Assembly (NCBI RefSeq): GCF_002952215.1
Contig: NZ_CP022600.1
Coordinates: 310,001 to 374,000, forward strand
DNA length: 64,000 nt
Reading direction: 5' to 3'
DNA from: Porphyrobacter sp. HT-58-2
GTDB lineage: Bacteria > Pseudomonadota > Alphaproteobacteria > Sphingomonadales > Sphingomonadaceae
Position numbers and translations under genes: made by a program. The notes under the pieces are model-generated. The model was not told where the DNA came from. It saw only the letters and a program-made list of their open reading frames with translations, and made no database searches. Positions 43,531 to 53,055 of this stretch are shown one piece after another (within the stretch, counting starts at the first letter, position 1; each line of letters opens with the position of its first letter).

Positions 43531-45837
43531 ATGGCCGACGCCGAAACCGCCGCCACAGCCCGCACAGTCCGGCTTCAGGTCGCACCTGCCCGCCAGGAGG
43601 AATCGGGGGCTGGTATTGCCCGCATGCCGCGTTCCGCGTTCCAGAAGCTTGGCATCACCGAGGGCGATGTGGTCGAAATCCGCGGCAAGCGCGTCACCGC
43701 CGCCATCGCCATGGCCGCCTACCCTGAAGACGATGCGCTTGATGTCGTCCGGCTCGACGGGCTCCAGCGCGGCAATGCGCATGGCGGCTCGGGCGAGCAT
43801 GTCGAGATCGCCCGCGGCGAATCCCGCCCTGCCACCCGCGTGGTCTTCGCCCCGGCCCAGCGCGAGATGCGCCTTCAGGGGCCGACCCAGGCGCTGAAGC
43901 GGAATTTCTTCCGCCGCCCACTGGTCGCTGGCGATCTGGTCGCCACCACCGGGCAGCAGCCGGTGCAGAACATGCCGGCCGACGTGCGCCAGCTGCTGCG
44001 CGCGCCCGCTTATGCGCTCACGCAGATCCGCCTCACTGTCGCCTCGACCACCCCCAAGGGTATCGTCCACATCGACGAGAATACCGAAGTCGAACTGCGC
44101 GCCGAGTTCGAGGAGCCGCGCGATGGGCGGGCGGTCGTCAACTATGACGATGTCGGCGGGATGGAGGAAACCATCCGGGCCTTGCGCGAGATGGTGGAAC
44201 TCCCCCTACGTTACCCCGAACTATTCATCCGCCTCGGGGTCGAGCCGCCCAAGGGCGTGCTGCTTCACGGCCCGCCGGGCACGGGCAAGACCCGCCTCGC
44301 GCAGGCGGTCGCCAATGAAAGCGACGCCGAATTCTTCACCATCAATGGCCCGGAAATCATGGGCTCGGGCTATGGCGAAAGCGAAAAGCGCCTGCGCGAA
44401 GTGTTCGAGGAAGCGACCCGCGCCGCGCCCGCCATCATCTTCATCGACGAGATCGATTCGATCGCCCCCAAGCGCACTCAGGTGCCGGGCGAGGCGGAGA
44501 AACGTCTCGTCGCCCAGCTGCTCACCCTCATGGACGGGCTGGAAAAGCGCGCCAACCTCGTGGTGATCGCCGCCACCAACCGCCCCGACGCCATCGACGA
44601 GGCATTGCGCCGTCCGGGCCGCTTCGACCGCGAGATCGTGATCGGCGTCCCCGACCAGCGCGGTCGGAGAGAAATCCTTGCGATCCACACCCGCGGGATG
44701 CCGCTGGAGAGCGCAGTCGATCTCGACGAACTCGCCCGCGTCACGCACGGCTTTGTCGGGGCGGACATCGCCGCTCTGGCGCGGGAAGCTGCGATTGAAG
44801 CCGTACGCCGGATCATGCCGCGCCTCGATCTCGATGAGCGCACGATCCCGCCCGAAGTGCTCGAAGATCTCTGCGTGACCCGCGACGATTTTCTCTCGGC
44901 ATTGAAGCGCGTCCAGCCCTCCGCGATGCGGGAGGTGATGGTGCAGGTGCCGAATGTCGCATGGGACGATATCGGCGGCGCGGGCGAGGCGATCGACAAG
45001 TTGAAAGAGGGGATCGAACTCCCGCTCAAGAACCCCGACGCCTTCCGCCGCCTGGGCATCCGCCCGGCCAAGGGCTTCCTGCTCTATGGCCCGCCGGGAA
45101 CGGGCAAGACGCTGCTCGCGAAGGCGGTTGCCAAGGAGGCCGAGGCGAACTTTATCTCGATGAAATCCAGCGACTTGCTGTCCAAGTGGTATGGCGAGAG
45201 CGAGCAGCAGATCGCCCGGCTGTTCGCGCGCGCCCGCGCGGTGGCGCCCTGCGTGGTGTTCATCGATGAGATCGACAGCCTCGTCCCCGCGCGCGGGTCA
45301 GGTCAGGGCGAACCGCAGGTCACGGGCCGCGTGGTCAACACCATCCTTGCCGAGATGGACGGGCTGGAAGAGCTGCAATCGGTGGTGGTAATCGGCGCGA
45401 CCAACCGGCCGACGCTGGTCGATCCGGCACTGCTGCGCCCCGGCCGCTTCGACGAGCTGGTCTATGTCGGCACCCCCGACAAGGCGGGTCGCGAGCATAT
45501 TCTGGGCATCCACACCGGCAAGATGCCGCTCGGGGACGATGTCGATCTGGCTGGGATTGCGGCCCAGACCGAACGCTTCACCGGGGCCGATCTTGAAGAT
45601 TTGGTGCGCCGCGCCGGCCTTGCAGCGCTGCGCCGGGTGGGCGGCGAGGTGCGCGCGGTCGAGGCCCGCGATTTCGACACCGCGCTCAAGGATTCGCGCG
45701 CCACGGTGACGCCGGAGATGGAGAGCGAATACCTCAAGATGCGCGGCGAACTGAAGAAACGCGCGGCGGCGGTGCAGCCGATCGGGTTCCTCTCGCCCGA
45801 CATGCTGACCCCGACCCGGGAGAAGAAGCACGATTGA
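43531..45837 (+). CDS. Cdc48/VCP-type AAA+ ATPase
   Basis: This is a 768-residue protein with the full Cdc48 layout. The N-domain (about 1-185) has a double-psi barrel (RLQVAPARQEESGAGIARMP) and a second lobe (FFRRPLVAGDLVATTG). D1 has Walker A GPPGTGKT from residue 247, Walker B IIFIDEIDSIAPK, and arginine fingers in RRPGRFDREI. D2 has Walker A from residue 520, VVFIDEIDSLVPARG and LRPGRFDELVYVG. The SKWYGESE pore segment is present in D2. Cdc48 proteins unfold substrates and are typical of archaea and eukaryotes; a bacterial copy of full length is uncommon outside some groups. No proteasome or SAMP gene is nearby. The ATG follows CACAGGGATTGCCCG. Confidence 0.93.
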   Translation: MADAETAATARTVRLQVAPARQEESGAGIARMPRSAFQKLGITEGDVVEIRGKRVTAAIAMAAYPEDDALDVVRLDGLQRGNAHGGSGEHVEIARGESRPATRVVFAPAQREMRLQGPTQALKRNFFRRPLVAGDLVATTGQQPVQNMPADVRQLLRAPAYALTQIRLTVASTTPKGIVHIDENTEVELRAEFEEPRDGRAVVNYDDVGGMEETIRALREMVELPLRYPELFIRLGVEPPKGVLLHGPPGTGKTRLAQAVANESDAEFFTINGPEIMGSGYGESEKRLREVFEEATRAAPAIIFIDEIDSIAPKRTQVPGEAEKRLVAQLLTLMDGLEKRANLVVIAATNRPDAIDEALRRPGRFDREIVIGVPDQRGRREILAIHTRGMPLESAVDLDELARVTHGFVGADIAALAREAAIEAVRRIMPRLDLDERTIPPEVLEDLCVTRDDFLSALKRVQPSAMREVMVQVPNVAWDDIGGAGEAIDKLKEGIELPLKNPDAFRRLGIRPAKGFLLYGPPGTGKTLLAKAVAKEAEANFISMKSSDLLSKWYGESEQQIARLFARARAVAPCVVFIDEIDSLVPARGSGQGEPQVTGRVVNTILAEMDGLEELQSVVVIGATNRPTLVDPALLRPGRFDELVYVGTPDKAGREHILGIHTGKMPLGDDVDLAGIAAQTERFTGADLEDLVRRAGLAALRRVGGEVRAVEARDFDTALKDSRATVTPEMESEYLKMRGELKKRAAAVQPIGFLSPDMLTPTREKKHD

Positions 45838-45848
45838 CGCTCGCCGAT

Positions 45849-45864
45849 TGTTTCACGTGAAACA
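45849..45864. promoter_or_regulatory. parS centromere site 2
   Basis: This is identical to site 1: the perfect palindrome TGTTTCACGTGAAACA. It lies 12 bp after the cdc48 stop, in the convergent gap with polA, again outside coding sequence. The two sites are 21.9 kb apart. Confidence 0.92.
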
Positions 45865-45973
45865 TGCGCGCGGCGTGTGCGATTTGTGGCTCGCCAAGGC
45901 AGTGCGAAGGCGCGCAGAGACGGGTCTAACCGCGGCCAGAGAAGGGTCTGGAGCGACCTGACCCCGCTCTGGT

Positions 45974-48811
45974 CTAGTGTGCCGCGTCCCAGCTCAGCCC
46001 GGTGCCGATTTCCACGCCCAAAGGCACCGTCAGCTCCACAGCAGGCAAGGCCGCCTCGGCCATCACCTGCCGAATGATCGGGGTGGCCGCTTCGACGCGG
46101 GCTTCGGGCAGTTCGAACACCAATTCGTCGTGCACTTGCAACAGCATCCGCACATCATCGAGGCCCGCATCCGACAGCGCCGGAAGCATCCGCGCCATCG
46201 CGCGCTTGATGATGTCCGCGCTGGTGCCCTGAATCGGCGCGTTGATCGCTGCGCGTTCTGACCCCTGCCGTTCGGCTTGGTTCTTGGAATTGATCCGCGG
46301 GAACCACGTCTTGCGGCCGAACAGGGTTTCCGAATAGCCTTTTGCCCGCACGCTTTCGAGCGTCTCGTGAATATAGCGCTGGATGCCCGGAAAGCGCTGG
46401 AAATAGGTGTCGATCATCGCCTGCGCTTCCTCTGGCGTGACTTCCAGACGACCCGCCAGACCCCAGCGACTGATGCCATAAAGGATTGCGAAGTTGATCG
46501 TCTTGGCCCGCGCACGGGTGTCGCGGGTGACTTCGCCGAACATCTCGGTCGCGGTGCGGGCGTGGATGTCCTCGCCATTGGCAAAAGCCTGCTTGAGCGT
46601 ATCGACCCCTGCCATATGCGCGGCAAGCCGAAGTTCGATCTGCGAATAGTCCGCCGCCAGCAGCACATTGCCGGGCTCGGGCACGAAGGCCTCGCGGATC
46701 TGGCGGCCGATTGCGGTGCGCACCGGAATATTCTGCAGATTCGGATCGGTCGAGGACAGGCGACCGGTCTGCGCACCGACAAGGCTGTAGCTGGTGTGAA
46801 CCCGCCCGGTATCCGGGTTGATCGCTTCCTGAAGCGCATCGGTATAGGTCGACTTGAGCTTCGCCAGTTGCCGCCATTCGAGCACCTTGCGGGCAATGGG
46901 CGCACCTTCCTCCACGGCCAGCTTTTCCAGCACCGACACATCCGTCGAATATTGCCCGCTCTTGCCCTTCTTGCCGCCCTTGTAGCCGAGCTTGTCGAAC
47001 AGGATTTCGCCCAGCTGCTTGGGGCTGCCGACAGTGAATTCCTGTCCGGCAAGGGCGTGGATTTCGCCCTCCAACCGCCCGATCTCGACCGCGAATTCCT
47101 CCGACAGCTTGGCCAGTCGCGCGCGGTCAACCTTGATGCCTTCGCGCTCCATGCGGGCGACCACCGGGATCAGCGGGCGGTCGACGCGTTCATAGATCCG
47201 GCTCCCGCCCTCGACCGACAGGCGCGGCTTCAGGTGAGCGTGCAGCCGCCAGGTGACATCCGCATCCTCGGCGGCGTAGGCCGTCGCGCGGTCGAGCGGC
47301 ACTTCGGCGAAGGAAATCGCCTTCTTGCCGGTGCCGCACAGTTCCTTGAACGGGATCGGGGTGTGGCCGAGGTGGCGCTGGGACAGCTCGTCCATCCCGT
47401 GGCCGCCTCCCATGCCTTCCTCGCCCCGCCCGGCGTCGAGCGCGAAGCTGATCACCATGGTATCGTCGATGGGGCTGACTGCGATGCCCTGCCGGGCAAG
47501 CACGTTGAGGTCATACTTGCCGTTCTGGAAAATCTTGAGAACGGCCTCATCTTCCAGCAGCGGCTTGAGCAGCGCGATCGCATCGGCCAGCGACACCTGC
47601 TGCGGCTTTTGCGCGAACATGTCGTCGCCGCCATGAGCCAACGGGATGTAGCAGGCATCATTGGGGCCGAGCGCGAGGCTGACGCCGACGAGATCGGCGC
47701 GGATCGCATCCAATGAACTCGTCTCGGTATCGACCGCGACAGCCTGCGCCGCGCGGGCGCGGGCGACCCAGGCTTCGAGCCGTTCGCGCGTCTGCACCGT
47801 CTCGTAGGCGGCGTGATCGACGGCGGGAAAATCGGGGAGGGGCTGGCGGTTCGCCTCGGCACTGCCGTTCGCGCCGGCGGTGCTGGGCTTGGGCGGGTTG
47901 AGATCAGTCGAGCGCGCTGGGCTGCCCGCCCCCGCATCCAGACGCCGCAACAGGGAAGTGAAGCCATGCTCCTCAAGGAAAGCGGCGAGCGGCCCCGGCG
48001 GGACGGGGCCAAGCTTCATCTCCTCCAGAGGCTGGGGGAGGTCGCAGTCCTCTTTCAGCGTAACGAGGACTTTGGAAAGCTCGGCATCACCGCGCCCTTC
48101 TATCAGGCGTTCCTTGAGCTTGCTCGCCTTCATCCCCGGCGCGGCATCGAGCGCGGCGGTCAGCGAGCCGTGTTCGGCGATCAGCTTGGAGGCCGTCTTC
48201 GGCCCGATCCCGAAAATCCCCGGCACATTATCGACCGCATCTCCCATCAGCGCCAGCACATCGCCGACAAGTTCAGGGCCAACGCCAAACTTCTCCTCGA
48301 CCTCGGGCAACCAGATGCGCTGGTTTTTCATGGTATCGAGCATGTCGATCCGGGCGCCGTCCACTTCCGAGATCAGCTGCATCAGGTCTTTGTCAGAGCT
48401 GACGATGGTAACGTCCCAGCCCTGTTCCTGCGCGCGGCGGGCATAGGTGGCGATGAGGTCGTCCGCCTCCAGCCCCGGCACTTCGATACAGGGCAGGCTG
48501 AAGGCACGGGTGGCGTCACGGATCAGCGGGAATTGCGGGACAAGATCCTCGGGCGGCTCGGGGCGGTTGGCCTTGTAATGCTCGTAAATCCCGTTCCTGA
48601 AGCTCTCGCCGCTGGCATCGAGGATCACCGCCAGATGCGTCGGCCCATCGGCGGCATCGAGATCGGCCGCCAGCTTCCACAGCATCGTCGTGTAGCCATA
48701 GACGGCCCCGACCGGCGTGCCTTGCGGGTTCGTCAGCGGCGGCAGGCGGTGATAGGCCCGGAAGATGTAGCTGGAGCCATCGACGAGATAGAGGTGGTTC
48801 TTATCGGCCAT
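45974..48811 (-). CDS. polA: DNA polymerase I
   Basis: This is a 945-residue Pol I with all three domains. The 5'-3' nuclease (about 1-300) has YLVDGSSYIFRAYH, LEADDLIATYA and GIFGIGPKTASKLI. The 3'-5' exonuclease (about 340-530) retains VDTETSSLDAI and the later Asp residues, so it looks proofreading-competent. The polymerase (about 540-945) has LAADYSQIELRLAAH (motif A), RAKTINFAILYGIS (motif B) and LLQVHDELVFELPE (motif C). It removes RNA primers and fills repair gaps. It is convergent with cdc48 across parS 2. Confidence 0.97.
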   Translation of the reverse strand: MADKNHLYLVDGSSYIFRAYHRLPPLTNPQGTPVGAVYGYTTMLWKLAADLDAADGPTHLAVILDASGESFRNGIYEHYKANRPEPPEDLVPQFPLIRDATRAFSLPCIEVPGLEADDLIATYARRAQEQGWDVTIVSSDKDLMQLISEVDGARIDMLDTMKNQRIWLPEVEEKFGVGPELVGDVLALMGDAVDNVPGIFGIGPKTASKLIAEHGSLTAALDAAPGMKASKLKERLIEGRGDAELSKVLVTLKEDCDLPQPLEEMKLGPVPPGPLAAFLEEHGFTSLLRRLDAGAGSPARSTDLNPPKPSTAGANGSAEANRQPLPDFPAVDHAAYETVQTRERLEAWVARARAAQAVAVDTETSSLDAIRADLVGVSLALGPNDACYIPLAHGGDDMFAQKPQQVSLADAIALLKPLLEDEAVLKIFQNGKYDLNVLARQGIAVSPIDDTMVISFALDAGRGEEGMGGGHGMDELSQRHLGHTPIPFKELCGTGKKAISFAEVPLDRATAYAAEDADVTWRLHAHLKPRLSVEGGSRIYERVDRPLIPVVARMEREGIKVDRARLAKLSEEFAVEIGRLEGEIHALAGQEFTVGSPKQLGEILFDKLGYKGGKKGKSGQYSTDVSVLEKLAVEEGAPIARKVLEWRQLAKLKSTYTDALQEAINPDTGRVHTSYSLVGAQTGRLSSTDPNLQNIPVRTAIGRQIREAFVPEPGNVLLAADYSQIELRLAAHMAGVDTLKQAFANGEDIHARTATEMFGEVTRDTRARAKTINFAILYGISRWGLAGRLEVTPEEAQAMIDTYFQRFPGIQRYIHETLESVRAKGYSETLFGRKTWFPRINSKNQAERQGSERAAINAPIQGTSADIIKRAMARMLPALSDAGLDDVRMLLQVHDELVFELPEARVEAATPIIRQVMAEAALPAVELTVPLGVEIGTGLSWDAAH

Positions 48812-49062
48812 GCCGCCTGCTAGCAGGCACCGCGCGCTGCGGGTAGGGGTTTGGCGCAGGCGGGGGCTGGCTATTCCTGCTGTGGCAAATGTGGCGAAAA
48901 TGCGGCAGAATTGGGGCGCTGCGCCTTATTTCCTCTTGTGTTGAGGCTTTTCCATGCCTATTCAACGGCCCGAACCGGACGCAGAGACCGGTCTCGGCGC
49001 TCTTCTGGAAGGGGGGGCGTGTCATTCGCAGACGCACCAGGATTTCGAAAGGATTTCATACC

Positions 49063-49329
49063 ATGCGCAAGATCATTCTCGCCGCCGCCATCGCCACCTC
49101 GGCTCTGGGCCTCGCCGCTTGCAGCGAAACCGCTGAAACCGAAGCCGGCGAAGCCGTCGACGCCATGGCTGCCGAAGCCGAAGGCGCTGCTGACGCTGCC
49201 GTTGAAGGCGCTGCCGACGCTGCTGAAGCTACCGAAGCTGCTGCGACCGAAGCCGCTGACGCCGCGACCGAAGCTGCCGACAAGGCTGCCGAAACCGCCG
49301 AAGCTGCTGCTGCCGCTGCTGCCGAGTAA
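49063..49329 (+). CDS. small Ala/Glu-rich lipoprotein
   Basis: This is an 88-residue protein starting MRKIILAAAIATSALGLAAC, a compact lipoprotein signal with Cys20. The mature part is almost only Ala, Glu, Asp and Thr in an imperfect EAA(D/T)AA repeat, strongly helical and acidic. No family is assigned; such peptides may form amphipathic helices at the outer membrane or be short Lpp-like spacers. AAAGGA serves as ribosome-binding site. A strong terminator follows. Confidence 0.82.
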   Translation: MRKIILAAAIATSALGLAACSETAETEAGEAVDAMAAEAEGAADAAVEGAADAAEATEAAATEAADAATEAADKAAETAEAAAAAAAE

Positions 49330-49364
49330 TCGGACGGCGTCGGCCCGCTCAGGCGGGCTTGGCC

Positions 49365-49401
49365 AAAAAAAGGGGCGGTGCCGCAAGGCGCCGCCCTTTT
49401 T
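49365..49401. terminator. bidirectional terminator between lipoprotein and beta-lactamase-like genes
   Basis: GGGCGGTGCC-GCAA-GGCGCCGCCC (10 bp with one G-T pair) is flanked by seven A on the left and five T on the right, so it can end both converging transcripts. A further GCCCGC/GCGGGC hairpin lies at 49343-49358. Confidence 0.88.
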
Positions 49402-49430
49402 CGTTGCCTGCGTGACGCGCGAGAAACCGA

Positions 49431-50477
49431 TCAGCCGCCGGTGGCGTAAGGAGCGCTCACCCAGTTGCGCGTCGGGTTGGACTGCGCTCTTGCGGCAAAG
49501 CCGTCATACAGCGCGCGGGCGATAGCGGCGATGCGTTCCTCGCGGGCGAGCTTGGTGCCCTGCCCCGTCACATAGATCGCCACCGCAATCACCCGGCCAT
49601 CGGGACATTCGATCAGCCCGACATCGCTGGAAGTGTTGTTGAGCGAACCGGTCTTGTGGCTTACCCGCGCTTCCAGCGGGATATGCGCCGGGATGCGGCG
49701 CTTGCCCGTCACCGTGCGGCTCATCGCGCCAAGCAGCACCTGGCGGCTCTGATCGGAGAGGTATTCGCCGCGATAGAGCCCGGCCAGCAGCTGCGCCATT
49801 GCGCGCGGGGTAGCGGCATCGCGGCTGTCGATGTGGGTCGCGGGGTTATATTCCCCATCGTCGCGCACCAGTGTCGCGATGTCGCGGTTGATCGAGAACT
49901 GGTTGATGCCCTGACGGCGCATCCAGTCATTGACCGCGGCAGGCCCGCCCACCGCCGCCAGCAGCGCATCAGTGGCCGGGTTGGACGAGCGGGTGATCAT
50001 GATCTCAATGAGGTCGATCGCCTGCATGTACTGCCCTTCGCGCACGGGGGCGCGGGCGGATGAGAACTTGGCCGAGCGCACCGGCAGCAGCAGCGGGAAT
50101 TCCGAGGTCAGCGAATAGCGGCCCTTCTCGACCAGCTCGAGATAGGTCGCAGCGACCGCAACCTTGCTGGTCGATGCCATCGGAAACAGCTGATCGCCCA
50201 GCACCATGACTTCCTCGCCGGTGGCAAGGTCGATTGCGGCAACACCGATGCGGCCCATGGCCGGATTGGCGAGTTCGGCGATGCGCTGTTCGAAGCTTGA
50301 AGCGTAGATCGCATCAAAGCTCTGCGGGTTGCGCGCCTGCGTGCCGAATGCGCTGTCGAAGCTCGCCTGCAATTCCTCCTGGCTGGCCGCGGCAGGGCTG
50401 GCCGCAACCGCAAACGAAGCAGCAAAGCCAGTGACCAGACCAAGGAGCCGGCGGGGAAAAATGCGGGGGCGTGCCAT
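49431..50477 (-). CDS. class A beta-lactamase-fold serine hydrolase lacking the Glu166 equivalent
   Basis: This is a 348-residue exported protein with a signal peptide (cleavage near residue 31). The SxxK motif is Ser102-Thr-Ser-Lys105, the SDN-equivalent is SSN at 164-166, and KTG is at 275-277. In class A enzymes the general base Glu166 lies 36 residues after SDN; here that position is Ile200, in NRDIATLVRDDG, and the omega loop region is otherwise long (about 196-222). Glu209 is nearby but off register. It may be a slow lactamase, a penicillin-binding or peptidoglycan hydrolase, or use another base. Resistance should not be assumed from the fold. Confidence 0.85.
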   Translation of the reverse strand: MARPRIFPRRLLGLVTGFAASFAVAASPAAASQEELQASFDSAFGTQARNPQSFDAIYASSFEQRIAELANPAMGRIGVAAIDLATGEEVMVLGDQLFPMASTSKVAVAATYLELVEKGRYSLTSEFPLLLPVRSAKFSSARAPVREGQYMQAIDLIEIMITRSSNPATDALLAAVGGPAAVNDWMRRQGINQFSINRDIATLVRDDGEYNPATHIDSRDAATPRAMAQLLAGLYRGEYLSDQSRQVLLGAMSRTVTGKRRIPAHIPLEARVSHKTGSLNNTSSDVGLIECPDGRVIAVAIYVTGQGTKLAREERIAAIARALYDGFAARAQSNPTRNWVSAPYATGG

Positions 50478-50523
50478 GCTGACAAGCTACTCCATCAGGG
50501 TTGCGGCGGGCTTAATGCAGCAC

Positions 50524-50532
50524 TTATCCACA
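50524..50532 (+). promoter_or_regulatory. perfect DnaA box
   Basis: TTATCCACA matches the consensus exactly. It stands in the divergent gap between the beta-lactamase-like gene and the DUF305 gene. A single box can arise by chance but is notable with two parS sites in the window. Confidence 0.4.
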
Positions 50533-50737
50533 CCCGATTCGCCGCGACAACCCCTCATTTTGCCGCGTGCGGTGAAAGGTGCGCGCTGCACGACAGGGCC
50601 AGAATCCGGCCTGTCATGCGCCTGCTCGACCGGAATAGCGGTTTCGTCGAATGCCGTCTTGCAGGCGAACGGCCGGGCTTGACTGCCCGGCGCAGGGCGG
50701 CAGTCTGGGCGTCAAGCATTCCAACAGAGGGACTCCC

Positions 50738-53038
50738 ATGACCGTTCTCGCCTCCCAGCGCTGTTCGCGCGCTGCCCTTGCCGCCTTGCTCCTGTCCGCA
50801 TCGGGCATCGCCTACGCGCAAAGCACGCCGCAAGGCGCGCAGATCGTCCAGCCCGGCGCGCCTGGTCAGGCCTCGAAAACGCTGACCGCCGAACAGGCGA
50901 CCAAACTGGCGCAGGCGAGCTACACCGCATCGGACGTCACCTTCATGCAGCACATGATCGTCCACCACCGTCAGGCGCTCGACATGGCGATGCTGGTCAA
51001 GGATCGCACCAACACCGAGGAACTCGTGCAGATCGCCGGACGGATCGAAGCCAGTCAGGCAGACGAAATCGCCTTCATGGAAACATGGCTGAAGGAACGC
51101 GGCGAGCCGCTCGAAGACCCGAAGATGAAGGGCCACGGCGCGCATATGCATCACATGATGGCCGGCATGGCGAGCCCCGATCAGATGAAGGCGCTCGCCG
51201 CCGCGAACGGCGTGGAGTTTGATCGGCAGTTCCTCACCCTGATGATCGCTCACCACGAAGGCGCGGTCGACATGGTCGAAAAGCTGCTCGATGAAGACGG
51301 CACAGCCGCCGACCCGGTGCTCTACCAGTTTGTCGGCGACATCGATTCCGAACAGACCGGCGAGATCGAGCGGATGGACAAGCTGCTGGCGGGCCTGTCG
51401 GACGATCCGCGCAGCGGGCTTGCCGCCGGGCATGACAATGCCGGGGAAGCGATCCTCAACCTCGTCAAGGTCGCCAGCCTGCCCAAGCCCGCAGGCTTCT
51501 TCAACCCCGCCAACCCGGCCGACCTGCGCCCGCCGGTGCCGCCCAAGAAGGGCAAAGACGACAAGAAGAACGAGCCCAAGGAAGAGGCGACGCCCGCTCC
51601 CGCTCCGGCAGAAGGCGAGGCCGATGCCGCCGCCACGCCGGCACGCGACGAGGAGGACGATCTCACCAAATTCGCCGAACGTTCCCCGCTGCTCGACTTC
51701 GCCAATACCGACATTGCTTTCTTCGACGACGTGATGGTGGCGGGTTCGTACCACGGGTTCAACATCTACAAGCTGGGGCTTGACGGCGTGCCGAACCTGA
51801 TGAGCTCGGTCGTCTGCCCCGGCGGGCAGGGCGATGTCTCCGTGGTCGGCAACATCCTGGTCATGAGTGTCGAGCAAACCCGTGGCCGTATTGACTGCGG
51901 GCTGGACGGCGCGCCGGGCAAGGTCTCGGAAGAACGCTTCCGCGGCCTGCGCATCTTCGACATTTCCGATCTCGCGCGTCCGCGTCAGGTTGGCGGGGTG
52001 CAGACCTGTCGGGGGAGCCACACGCACTCGATCGTCAGCGCCGACGATACGCGCCTGATCGTCTACAATTCAGGCACGGCTGGCATCCGCGAGGAAGAGG
52101 AACTGGCAGGCTGCATCAGCGGTCGCCCCGGCGATACCCGCACCGCGCTGTTCTCGGTCGATGTGATCGAGATCCCGCTGGCCGATCCCTCCAAGTCACG
52201 CATCATCAAGAGCCCGCGCGTCTTTGCCGATACCGAGACCGGCGAGATCGCGGGTCTGTGGCGCGGCGGTGATCACGGCGATGGCACCCAGCGTACCTCG
52301 CCGACGGATCACTGCCACGACATCACCGTGTTCCCCGCACTCAAGATCGCGGCAGGCGCGTGTTCGGGCAACGGCATTCTGTTCGACATTGCCGACCCGC
52401 TCAATCCAAAGCGCATTGATGCGGTGACTGACACCACCTTCGCCTATTGGCACTCGGCGACCTTCAACAATGACGGCACCAAGGTGATCTTCACCGACGA
52501 ATGGGGCGGCGGCGGGCGGCCGCGCTGCAAGGCGTCCGACCCCAAGACCTGGGGCGCCAATGCGGTCTATGACATCGTCGATGGCAAGCTGGTGTTCCGC
52601 GCCCACTACAAGATGCCCGCGCCGCAATCCGACAAGGAGAACTGCGTCGCCCACAACGGCTCGATCATCCCGGTGCCGGGCCGCGATCTGTTCGCGCAGG
52701 CATGGTATCAGGGCGGCCTTTCGGTGATGGACTTCACCGACAGCGCCAATCCGAAGGAAATCGCCTATTTCGATCGCGGGCCGATCGATTCCAAGCAGAT
52801 GGTGCTGGGCGGCTACTGGTCGGTCTACTGGTACAAGGGCCACATCTACGGCACCGAGATCAGCCGCGGGATCGATGTTTTCGCCCTCGCCCCGAGCGAA
52901 CACCTGACCGAGGCCGAGATCGCCGCCGCCAAGGCTGCGAAGTATGAAGACAACCGCTTCAACCCGCAGACCCAGACCCGCGTGACGTGGGATGATGCGG
53001 TGATCGAAGCGGCCGAGGCCAGCCGCAAGGGCGGATAG
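50738..53038 (+). CDS. exported DUF305-LVIVD beta-propeller fusion protein
   Basis: This is a 766-residue protein with a signal peptide ending near SGIAYAQS. The DUF305 part (about 45-230) is duplicated: FMQHMIVHHRQALDMA and LMIAHHEGAVDMVEKL are two copies of the HHxxAxxM metal-binding pattern, with a His/Met-rich HGAHMHHMMAGM between them. A Lys/Pro/Glu/Ala linker (about 265-310) follows. The C-terminal part (about 315-766) has LVIVD-type propeller blades, for example VMVAGSYHGFNIYKL, RGLRIFDISDLARP, ILFDIADPLNP and LSVMDFTDSANP. DUF305 proteins are linked to copper handling. I chose the ATG at 50738 to give the signal peptide. Calling this copper-linked is inference. Confidence 0.87.
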   Translation: MTVLASQRCSRAALAALLLSASGIAYAQSTPQGAQIVQPGAPGQASKTLTAEQATKLAQASYTASDVTFMQHMIVHHRQALDMAMLVKDRTNTEELVQIAGRIEASQADEIAFMETWLKERGEPLEDPKMKGHGAHMHHMMAGMASPDQMKALAAANGVEFDRQFLTLMIAHHEGAVDMVEKLLDEDGTAADPVLYQFVGDIDSEQTGEIERMDKLLAGLSDDPRSGLAAGHDNAGEAILNLVKVASLPKPAGFFNPANPADLRPPVPPKKGKDDKKNEPKEEATPAPAPAEGEADAAATPARDEEDDLTKFAERSPLLDFANTDIAFFDDVMVAGSYHGFNIYKLGLDGVPNLMSSVVCPGGQGDVSVVGNILVMSVEQTRGRIDCGLDGAPGKVSEERFRGLRIFDISDLARPRQVGGVQTCRGSHTHSIVSADDTRLIVYNSGTAGIREEEELAGCISGRPGDTRTALFSVDVIEIPLADPSKSRIIKSPRVFADTETGEIAGLWRGGDHGDGTQRTSPTDHCHDITVFPALKIAAGACSGNGILFDIADPLNPKRIDAVTDTTFAYWHSATFNNDGTKVIFTDEWGGGGRPRCKASDPKTWGANAVYDIVDGKLVFRAHYKMPAPQSDKENCVAHNGSIIPVPGRDLFAQAWYQGGLSVMDFTDSANPKEIAYFDRGPIDSKQMVLGGYWSVYWYKGHIYGTEISRGIDVFALAPSEHLTEAEIAAAKAAKYEDNRFNPQTQTRVTWDDAVIEAAEASRKGG

Positions 53039-53055
53039 GCCTTCCGGGCATGGTC

